Origin: Macrosoma leucophasiata | Lineage: Eukaryota > Arthropoda > Insecta > Lepidoptera > Hedylidae | Assembly (NCBI GenBank): GCA_036365455.1 | Contig: JAWQUS010000020.1 | Coordinates: forward strand, 4,623,001 to 4,687,000 | DNA length: 64,000 nt | Direction of reading: 5' to 3' | Part shown: one piece after another, positions 56,632-64,000 of the stretch | Layout of the letters: every line of letters starts with the position of its first letter | Numbering within the stretch: the stretch's first letter is position 1 | The notes under the pieces: generated by a model | The model's input: the letters and a program-made list of their open reading frames with translations, nothing else | The model's database searches: none | Told to the model about the DNA's origin: nothing | Position numbers and translations under genes: made by a program

Positions 56632-57009
56632 ATCTGCGGTGTATCCCTCACCGATCGCGTTCTTAATGATGATGTAAGAAAGAGGCTTTATGTGAATTAT
56701 AGTATCGGGGTAAAAATGAAAAAAGGCATGCTCCGATGGTTCGGGCACATAGAAAGAATGTCGAATGAGCGAATGACTAAACAGATATACAATGCGAATG
56801 TGGATGGTTGCAGAGGCCCAGGAAGACCAAGACTGACCTACTATGACCAAATAGGTCAAGTTCTGTCTGATGGTGGGGTCAAAAGTCTTAGGAATCGGCG
56901 TGCATGTATGAAGAGAATGATGAAGGTAGACGAGGCACGAGAGGTTTGTCAGAACCGGGATATCTGGCGCTCTACACTCTCTGCCTACCCCGTTAGGGAT
57001 CTGGCGTGA
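56632..57009 (+). pseudogene. LINE family K 3' coding end
   Basis: After broken codons (CGGTGTATCCCTCACCGATC), the frame from about 56692 reads GVKMKKGMLRWFGHIERMSN, CRGPGRPRLTYYDQIG, DEAREVCQNRDIWRS and ends at TGA 57007-57009. The residues MLRWFGHIERM, damaged in the 39-kb copy, are intact here. Confidence 0.8.
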
Positions 57010-57039
57010 AGATACATACATATATTATAGATGGTATAC

Positions 57040-57410
57040 ATAGAAGCGCGCATGGCCCCCCGGCTGGTGTAGATCGTAAGCGATTAACTCGGTTAAGCAT
57101 TACGGGCGCGATGGGGTGTGTGATGGGTGACCGACAGTGACAAATTAAAATGCGCGTTTCTGTGCTTCGGAGAGCACTTTAAGCCGTCGGTCCCGGTTGC
57201 TATCGATAGATAGCAGTCATTAAACCTTGTCGGAGGCCTTATGGGCAGTTTGAAAACATCCGACAGCGGGTTGGCCACTAACCCGTATCTCCACCAATCC
57301 GCATTGGAGCAGCGTGGTGGAGTACGCTCCAGGCCTCCCCCTAAAAAGGGGATAGACTCGTGCCCTGCAGTGAAACGTATAATGGGTTGCCATTATTATT
57401 ATTTATAGAT
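57040..57410 (+). repeat. SINE-Y, full-length copy
   Basis: It runs GAAGCGCGCATGGCCCCCCG, GGTGTAGATCGTAAGCGATT, GTGTGTGATGGGTGACCGAC, GTGCTTCGGAGAGCACTTTA, GGTCCCGGTTGCTATCGATA, GGTGGAGTACGCTCCAGGCC, then the tail GCAGTGAAACGTATAATGGG and TTATTATTATT. The tail resembles the RTE 3' end (CAGCAGTGGACGTATTTTGG then (ATG)n). The head is presumably Pol III-derived, but I could not assign a parent RNA. Confidence 0.85.
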
Positions 57411-57970
57411 GGTATTATAAATCTGTATGTACTGCTACAGGTACATGAAGGTGTCATCATAGTGTTATGCAAAGATATTAGAGGAGTAAGATTGTCAATA
57501 CGCACCGGCCTCTCAGCGTTCGTTTAGACTCGCGGACGGTCCATTAAGAAGGATGTGAAATGTTACAATAACTTTAACAAGAGTTGTGGTGTAACCCAGG
57601 CTTTATATCTTGCTGCGTATCTACTGTACATACTCATACATTTATTGAAAAAACCAAAAGTTTATTCAAGCGAGTTTACAAAATTCATTCATGAACGTCC
57701 TTTTAAAGTAAGCCAAACAAATGATGAGCAATATAACATAAACAAAGATGCAATTTTGCTTGAGCTTTATTCTGTGACATAAAAGATCGCACGGCTCACA
57801 TGCATCCGTTTGAATCGGACTAGAGCAGAATGTCGTGCATTTATTTGAATGTTGGATGTTTTTCACAGTTTGATCCCGCTTTTACAGTTTAATATGCAAC
57901 CACCTGTTATGTATAGTGCGTGCGTACAATACCACTCGTCTGTGGAGTGTCCCCTCAGATGATAAATTGT
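57411..57970. other. No recognisable gene
   Basis: A 75-codon frame at 57555-57782 has no domain. Nothing identified. Confidence 0.3.
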
Positions 57971-58430
57971 TAAGCCAACTCAAGTGTGATAGTTTTCCTT
58001 TTAATTTCGTTATGAGTAGGTACTGTTGCCGTATCGTTTGAATTTCTAACAACAACCGTTTAGTTGGTAGAGTGGGGGGACACTTGACTCTAACGAAAAT
58101 TGGTACTCTAAAGCTTAATATATCACGAACAGTTAACTAAACCGAAAAATGATGTTAGCATATCCGTAACGTTTGAAAAACCTATCCAACGATATACCAC
58201 ACTATATAAAAAACGAAAAATAAAAAATATTTGCATGATACATGTAGGGGAGGTACCTTAAATATTTTTTTTCCTCGTTTGTATTTTACCACTTTGTGTG
58301 ATTAAAATGTACACTTGTGCCAAATCTCTAGTACTAATAGTTTTTGCGCTAAACCGCGGAAGGACAGACGGACAGACAGACAGATGGACTTGGCGAAACT
58401 ATAAGGGTTCTTTCTTAAATACGGAACCCT
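57971..58430 (+). repeat. Repeat W, 5'-truncated copy
   Basis: It runs from TAAGCCAACTCAAGTGTGAT through GGACAGACGGACAGACAGAC to ACTATAAGGGTTCTTTCTTA and ACGGAACCCT. Confidence 0.8.
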
Positions 58431-58744
58431 ACAAATGAATTTATCCAGAATTAAAGTTACTAAAAGCTCATTCCATACTTTCAAATTATTCAAACAATAT
58501 GTTGCAAACAAGGAACGTGTACCGGATTGTATAATGTATACAATCTGAATTGCATTGAATAATTTAGATTCAGTGTCAAGATTTTGATTGTCTATAGCCA
58601 CGTGTATGGAGCTGTGAAATTATTTATTCACTCCCATACACCGTATGCATAGTGATGAATGAATTTCCAGAATATTTCGCCAATGACATTATTGCCCATA
58701 CTTATTCAATAAAAATCATAAATTAATCGTGATTATTTTATTAC

Positions 58745-59350
58745 ATTGAAATGGCAATAAACAAGGATGCAGTTCACATTAATGGTAAGTAATTTGAAAT
58801 ATGTTTTAAAGAAAAATAGAAAGAAAATTTTGACTTCAGGCGAGACTCGAACTCGCGGCCACTGGGAATCTAGTCCAGCCGCTCTTCCGAGCTACCGAAG
58901 TTCTGCCCGATTAGTCAAATCCTTCCTTCACATTTATTGTATTGCCTTATGGTGGCAGTAGCGCCATCTATTGCCCCACTATGCTAGTTAGGCAACCGAT
59001 ACAATAAACTTTGCAGTTTATTAAATATCGCAAAGAAGTCGCTTTTACCAAATCGATTTTTTTTGACAAATCGGGCAGGACTTCGGTAGCTCGGAAGAGC
59101 GGCTGGACTAGTTTCCCAGTGGCCGCGAGTTCGAGTCTCGCCTGAAGTCAATTTTTTCTTTCCATTTTTCTTTAAAATATATTTCACAAGCATGTGTAAA
59201 TGCGAAATAATATAAAAAAAGTAATTTGAAACCTAAGAAGTAAGAGATCTACACAAAAACCGATGGTCAAAATGCAGTGTTGCCACTCCTAAGTTATTTG
59301 CCTCTGAGATAGATATTACGGGGCCACGCATTACCGGAACACGATAGTGC
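58745..59350 (-). repeat. SINE-X' split by a SINE-Q dimer
   Basis: ATGGCAATAAACAAGGATGC and TTAATGGTAAGT precede the insert; ACCTAAGAAGTAAGAGATCT, GTTGCCACTCCTAAGTTATT and GGAACACGATAGTGCTGAAC follow it. Confidence 0.75.
58800..59220 (+). mobile_element. SINE-Q inverted dimer, 421 bp, 11-bp duplication
   Basis: GTAATTTGAAA at 58789-58799 and 59221-59231 brackets one unit: an antisense tRNA-like copy (58831-58901), a spacer of about 140 bases that itself folds back (TTTATTGTATTGCC with GGCAACCGATACAATAAA), a sense tRNA-like copy (59079-59150), the tail AAGCATGTGTAAATGCGAAA and A7. Both tRNA copies lack the same AGTT of the D-loop and share the upstream AATCGGGCAG, so they are sisters. The RNA would fold into one long hairpin. 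Confidence 0.8.
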
Positions 59351-59424
59351 TGAACACTATGACATAGTGGCTATCTATATGACATAGTGGCTACCATTTC
59401 ATATCAGGTAGATTAGGTTAGAAG

Positions 59425-59606
59425 CGCGCATGGCCCCGCGGTTGGTGTATATCGTAAGTGATCTACTCGGTTAAGCGACATGGGCGCGGTCGGGTGTGTG
59501 ATGGATAACCGATAGTGGCAAATTAAAATGCGCGTTTCCGTGCTTCGGAGGGCACGTTAAGCCGTCGGTCCCGGTTACTATCGATAGATAGCAGTCGTTA
59601 AAAACC
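59425..59606 (+). repeat. SINE-Y, 3'-truncated copy
   Basis: AGAAGCGCGCATGGCCCCGC to GATAGATAGCAGTCGTTAAA. Confidence 0.85.
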
Positions 59607-59652
59607 TTCCGACAAGTGTTTGCTTGTATGCTTGAATGCATGCATTTACATC

Positions 59653-59942
59653 TTTTTTTTTTTATGTAATAAAAGTGGCAAACAAGCATGCAGTTCACAT
59701 TGATGTTAAGTTATGACTGCAGCCTATAGACACCCACACAATGACCAGAGTTCAAAATGCAGATGCGCTGCCACTCCTGAGGCATTAGGTGATATGCCTT
59801 TGTGCCTGAAATTACAGGGCCGTACATTACCACCTGACCGGAACACGATAGTGCTGAACACTACCATTTAGCGGCAAGTATATTAGGTAATGCGGTGGTG
59901 CCTACGCCCGCGAGCTCCGTCACTGGAACTCTACCACCAGTA
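59653..59942 (-). repeat. SINE-X copy, full length
   Basis: A T-run plus ATGTAATAAAAGTGGCAAAC to CACTGGAACTCTACCACCAG. The GAGCTC arm has one substitution. Confidence 0.92.
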
Positions 59943-60123
59943 AAAACCAGTAAAAATTATCTGCCTGTCCCTTCGGGGATTACAGGCGTGAAGTTATGTT
60001 TTAGATTACGTAATGCGATGGTGCTGACGCGCTTTCGATCTCTGACTGTAACACTACAAGGGTGGTGAACAGGTATACATATAACATAGATAAAGCTGAA
60101 CCTTAACGTAGTGTATCTACACT

Positions 60124-60512
60124 AATATTGTAAAGAGGAAAACTTTGTTTGTTTTGTTGTATTGAATAGGCTCCAAAACTACTGGACCGATTTCAAAAAT
60201 TCTTTCACTATTCGAAAGCTACATTATCCACGAGTAACATAGGCTATATTTACTTTGGAAAAAAAATGGGATCCGTAAGATCTTTAAGTTTTTTCGGACA
60301 CAAGGTGTAAAAAATCAACCAGAAAAGAAACTTATTCTGAGTAAGCGTACTCAGAATAAGTTTCTTTTCTGGTTGATTTTAGGCAGCGGCCTAAAATATA
60401 AAAGATATCGAGGAAGGCTTTAGGCTATATCTATAATCATCACGCTAAGACGAATAGGAGAGGGTAGCTAACATTACACCCGCGCGAAGCCGGGGCGGTC
60501 CGCTAGTCTCCA
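60124..60512 (-). repeat. Repeat V-type copy with snap-back hairpin
   Basis: It ends (minus-sense start) CGAAGCCGGGGCGGTCCGCT. CCAAAACTACTGGACCGATT and CATAGGCTATATTTACTTTG belong to the body. A perfect 33-bp stem with 4-nt loop AGCG occupies 60311-60380. Confidence 0.8.
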
Positions 60513-61000
60513 ATATACATGAAAACCAGAGACTTCAAATTAAATGCCTCAACCTAATAGGCTGAGGCTTGATGCGTTAACGATGCGTTGCGGCGCCGCA
60601 CAGCAATTAATTCGAGCTACAGGGTGTCACGCCGATGTGCACAGCGGTACCTATAACGCTGTTTAAAACATGAATAATTTCGTTCGATACTCTATCAATA
60701 CTGCATCGGAACTTTGTCACTTGTTTGGATTACGTTGTGGTACCGATACGGCGCCGAGCCGCACCGTAATCTTTGTGGCTTCGCTCCAATGCCTCTGTGC
60801 CGAATTTTACATACGGTAGGTACCGTATATAACTATATGAATGGAGTGATAACGATAACAATGATAACTGCCACTAAGCGCAAAATATTGCAATGAAAAT
60901 AAGTAAAATAATGCGGGAAGGGCAGCAGCTTTCCAATATAATTGCCGCCACTGCGATCACTAATTCGTATTCCAAGCGTGATGATACAATGCTTACTGAT
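60513..61000. other. No recognisable gene
   Basis: Nothing identified. Confidence 0.3.
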
Positions 61001-61290
61001 TGTAGAGCTCCAGTGACGGAGCTCGCGGGCGTAGGCACCACCGCATACTTTATCTACTTGCCGCTAAATGGTAGTGTTCAGCACTATCGTGTTCCGGTCA
61101 GGTGGTAATGTACGGCCCTGTAATTTCCGGCACAGAGGCATAAGACCTTAGGCCTCAGGAGTGGTAACGCATCTGCATTTTGACCTTGGTCTTTGTGTGG
61201 GTGTCTATAGGCTGCAGTCATCACTTAACATCAATGTGAACTGCATGCTTGTTTACCAATTCCATTACATAAAAAAAAAAAAAAAAAAAA
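61001..61290 (+). repeat. SINE-X copy with long A-tail
   Basis: TGTAGAGCTCCAGTGACGGA to CATTACAT followed by 20 A's, the longest tail in the window. The long tail and high similarity suggest a younger copy. An X' copy (TGTACGCCCCTATAATTTCC...AATAAATAAATAAAA) follows directly at 61291-61456. Confidence 0.92.
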
Positions 61291-61485
61291 TGTACGCCCC
61301 TATAATTTCCGACACAGAGGTATAATACCTTAGAACTCAGGAGTGGCAACGCATCTACATTGGAATCTCTGGTCTCATGTAGATGTTTATATGCTACAGT
61401 ATTACTTACCATCAATGTAAACTGTATGCTTGTTTGCTTCTTTAATAAATAAATAAAAAAGTATATTATTAACTAATGTCGAGCC

Positions 61486-61710
61486 AGTTGGCCCGGCGGT
61501 GTGTGGCGACCATTTGTACCGAAGCTAGTGTATTCGATCCCCGTACGAGGACAAATATTTGTATGGCCTTCAGATATCGATTTGGGTCTGGGTGTTTTTG
61601 TATGTATTGTGCGTGAACAATGGCACCCATGACACAGGTTTAGTTATTAGCAAGCTCTGTGAGTGTAAGCGTATTTTATTAATGACATAGAACATACTAT
61701 TGTGGGCTAA
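61486..61710 (+). repeat. SINE-T, forward copy
   Basis: GGCCCGGCGGTGTGTGGCGA, TATTCGATCCCCGTACGAGG, ACAAATATTTGTATGGCCTT, CCCATGACACAGG and TGTGAGTGTAAGCGTATTTT follow SINE-T order. Confidence 0.8.
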
Positions 61711-61763
61711 GAATTTTGTCCATCTGTGGACGTCTATAGGCTGATGAATGCCGAAATGAACCT

Positions 61764-62050
61764 ATTTTTTTATGTAATGGAAGTGGCAAACAAGCATTCA
61801 GTTCACATCGATGTGAATTGATAAATGCAGCCTATAGACACTTACATGAAGACCAAGGTCAAAATGCAGATGCGTTACCACTCCTGACGCCTAAGGTGTT
61901 ATGCCTCTGTGCCGGAAATTACAGGGCCTTATATTACCACCTGACCGGAACACGATAGTGTTGAACATTACCATTTAGCGGCAAGTAAAATTAGTAATGC
62001 GGTGGTACCTGCGCTCGCGAGATCCGTCACTGGAGCTCTACCACCAGTAA
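61764..62050 (-). repeat. SINE-X copy, full length
   Basis: ATGTAATGGAAGTGGCAAAC to CTGGAGCTCTACCACCAGTA. Confidence 0.92.
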
Positions 62051-62469
62051 AAAACCTATTATTAGTGCTGTACCACAATGAGACATATTGACTCCTTTCC
62101 TATGTATTTTGTATATTATTTTTAAGTTATTGGCTGTTAAATTTCATCACAAAAATCTCAGTAGTTGATCAGTGAAAGCGTAACATACAGACATTTATAA
62201 GCGTACTTTAAAATGTATACCCAAATGTAAATAATGGATTATATTTAATCAACCGACATTGATGTTCAGTCAATATTTACTTGAAATTTGACAACAGAAT
62301 ACATCTAATTAGTACAGACGAGAGATCATTCACATGTGTAAATTTACAAAATGTAACTATTCAAACAATACCATCCACAGGGACACGAAGCACGTACATG
62401 TCGTGATTACTGTAAACCATCTGAATTGCATTGAATAATTTTATCTATGCCTCTATAGGCGGGTACAGA
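62051..62469. other. No recognisable gene
   Basis: AT-rich; nothing identified. Confidence 0.3.
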
Positions 62470-63030
62470 TTTGCAAAATGTAAGTGTGCGTCCACATCTG
62501 ACGAATGCGCCGCGAATGTGCAGCTCGCGAGTCGTGTACGCGATGAACGCAAGAATTGCAATAGTTTCGTGCGCCTCTTTAGCGCAACTTATGCGAAGCT
62601 CGTATATTGAGCGCGGCGCACGATCTGAACGAGAGAGAAGTTCCACCCTCACCGACTGGACACCTGGCAGTGCTCAACGGTGCGGTTTTCACGTTCGTTC
62701 CTGCCCAGAACGTGTTAATTGTGGAATGAACTTCCCACCGAGGTGTTCCTTAGGTGCTACAAAATGGGGCTCTTCAAAAAGGCAGCGCGTTGGCAACTCC
62801 CCTGGTGTTGCAAATATTCATAGGCGACGGTGACCACTTTCCATCAGGTGGCCCGTTTGCTTGTCTGTCAACCAACAGACAAAAAAAAAATCTGCGCGCA
62901 CTCTATTTTACGCGAGCAGTGTGGCGACGACGGCGCAGTATAATGGTGCACGAGCCTATAATGCACCCGCGCAGCTCGTAAGCGGATTGCCAGCTGCACA
63001 TTCGCCAGGTGTGAACGCACCCTTACATGC
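62470..63030. mobile_element. CG-rich MITE with inverted ends, interrupted by repeat Z
   Basis: Left GTAAGTGTGCGTCCACATCT...GCGAATGTGCAGCTCGCGA is mirrored on the right by CAGCTCGTAAGCGG...GCTGCACATTCGCCAGGTGT, GAACGCACCCTTACAT. Repeat Z (GGCAGCGCGTTGGCAACTCC...CCATCAGGTGGCCCGTTTGC) sits inside at 62778-62872. The open frames here run through both elements and are not genes. Confidence 0.65.
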
Positions 63031-63031
63031 A

Positions 63032-63118
63032 ATGTAACATGAAAGGAACGTTTCATAAGTGTGGACGCAGGGCGCGCACGAACCGAGCATGTACATGCTC
63101 AACATTGTTTCCGGCATA
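63032..63118 (+). repeat. Inverted repeat partner of the window's right end
   Basis: AATGTAACATGAAAGGAACG, TTTCATAAGTGTGGACGC, CGAACCGAGCATGTACATGC and CTCAACATTGTTTCCGGCAT are mirrored at 63902-63985. Either this is one composite with about 80-bp inverted ends or two copies of a MITE in opposite orientation. Confidence 0.65.
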
Positions 63119-63349
63119 TGCGCTTCGAACAAAGCTAAGTCTCGTTACTACTCGTTTCGCAGTAAGAATACACACAACCCGTCCACACTGACGCTCCGAG
63201 CACACTGCGCACCTCTTTGTGTTGGATCGCGGCGCGCACGTGTTGTACCTGGGTGAATTTCTCAAGCATAAGTTTTAGACGGCGTCGCTGAAAATCATAT
63301 CTTAAACTACATATATGTAGTACAGTTTATTTTTTTAGGAAAATAGACT

Positions 63350-63409
63350 TATATTTCTTGATGAGGCCATCAATATATTTGTATATTGATGGCCTCATCA
63401 AGAAATATA
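63350..63409. repeat. Perfect 28-bp hairpin, 4-nt loop
   Basis: The arm 63350-63377 (with TTGATGAGGCCATCAATATA), loop TTTG, and the exact reverse complement 63382-63409. Confidence 0.95.
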
Positions 63410-63422
63410 TATGGATACGCAT

Positions 63423-63701
63423 ATGGAAGTGGCAAACAAGCATGCAGCTCTTATTGATGTTAAGTGATGACTGCAGTCTATAGACACCCACGCAAAGACC
63501 AAGGTCAAAATGCAGATGCGTTACCACTCCTGAGGCCTAAGGTTTTATGCCTCTGTGCCGGCAATTACAGGGCCGTACATTGCCACCTGACCGGAACACG
63601 ATAATGCTGAACACTACCATTTAGCGGAAAGTATATTAGGTAATGCGATGATGCCTACGCCCGCGAGCTCCGTCACGGAGCTGGAGCTCTACCACCAGTA
63701 A
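63423..63701 (-). repeat. SINE-X copy, near full length
   Basis: ATGGAAGTGGCAAACAAGCA to GGAGCTCTACCACCAGTA. An extra GGAGCT duplication expands the hairpin (GTCACGGAGCTGGAGCTCT). Confidence 0.92.
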
Positions 63702-63895
63702 AAGTCTTTCGGGTTGCCTCCAAAACTTCATTGTAAAGGTTCTGGTAAAGTAGCCATCGCTTTACCGACAGTGACTCTGACTGACGGACTGATAAATTGA
63801 CTGACTGACTCTGACTTATACGCTACTTATTACGAATACGAAATATCGTTTTACTGGCAATATGCGATATAGCGATGCCACAACATAAAAAAAAA
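63702..63895 (+). repeat. Repeat E, 3' half
   Basis: GGGTTGCCTCCAAAACTTCA, TGGTAAAGTAGCCATCGCTT and ACTGGCAATATGCGATATAG match 38525-38705. Confidence 0.75.
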
Positions 63896-63901
63896 ATGCG
63901 G

Positions 63902-63985
63902 ATGCCAGAAACAATGTTGAGCACGTACATGCTCGGTTCATGCACGCTCTGCTGCCGTGTACTTATGAAATGCTCCTTTCATGTT
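63902..63985 (-). repeat. Inverted partner of 63032-63118
   Basis: GCCAGAAACAATGTTGAGCA, GTACATGCTCGGTTCATGCA and CTTTCATGTTACATT are the reverse complement with scattered mismatches. The element may continue past the window edge. Confidence 0.65.
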
Positions 63986-64000
63986 ACATTTAATTAACGC

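Noticed and set aside
62471..62981. Arg/Ser-rich frames of 120 and 75 codons
   Set aside because: They cross a MITE and repeat Z; composition comes from the CG-rich inverted ends.
1..64000. CRISPR array, phage, operon or defence-island interpretation
   Set aside because: No spaced direct repeats, no bacterial-type gene spacing and no ribosome binding sites; introns, LINEs and SINEs mark a eukaryotic genome.

Overview
The window reads as a gene-poor, AT-rich stretch of an insect nuclear genome, almost certainly a moth or butterfly (Lepidoptera). This rests on several dispersed repeats I recognise as lepidopteran (CTAGCTGTGCCCGCGACTTCG and CTAGCGGCCCGCCCCGGCTTCGC repeats, CGTGCTTCGGAGGGCACG SINEs), on non-LTR retrotransposons of RTE and Jockey type, a Penelope-like element and many MITEs. 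Only one likely host exon was found: the first coding exon of an opsin-like (probably pteropsin/ciliary-type) receptor on the minus strand at 1734-1925, with a canonical splice donor. Its other exons should lie left of the window. No complete host gene, rRNA, CRISPR array or prokaryotic feature was seen.

Layout. 0-2 kb: dispersed repeats and the opsin exon. 2-17 kb: SINEs, MITEs and unique AT-rich DNA. 17.5-20.7 kb: a full-length RTE retrotransposon with a 13-bp target-site duplication and one in-frame stop. 20.9-34 kb: MITEs, an ORF1-only LINE derivative, LINE tails and SINEs. 35.2-39.1 kb: a tandem array of about 970-bp units. 39-47 kb: LINE fragments, hAT and long-TIR MITEs, nested SINEs. 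47.8-51.4 kb: a Jockey element whose 5' part is inverted (twin-priming pattern) inside a 14-bp target-site duplication. 51.9-64 kb: tRNA-like inverted SINEs, a Penelope-like element with its catalytic core deleted, LINE tails and more SINEs.

How the parts relate. The commonest sequence, called SINE-X here (about 280 bp, about 24 copies and fragments), has a GAGCTCC hairpin at its 5' end and an A-tail. SINE-Y shares its 3' end with the RTE element, so RTE machinery probably moves it. SINE-Q is a tRNA-like retroposon whose three best copies each carry an antisense piece of the same tRNA ahead of, or in place of, the sense one. Nested insertions with target-site duplications (Jockey in repeat V, SINE-Y and SINE-Q in SINE-X relatives, SINE-Q in repeat W) give relative ages. 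Several near-perfect hairpins with 4-5-nt loops suggest snap-back template-switch mutation.

Family names X, Y, T, Q, Z, E, V, W, K, L, N, R and M2 are labels used only here. All boundaries were read by eye; no alignment or database search was run.
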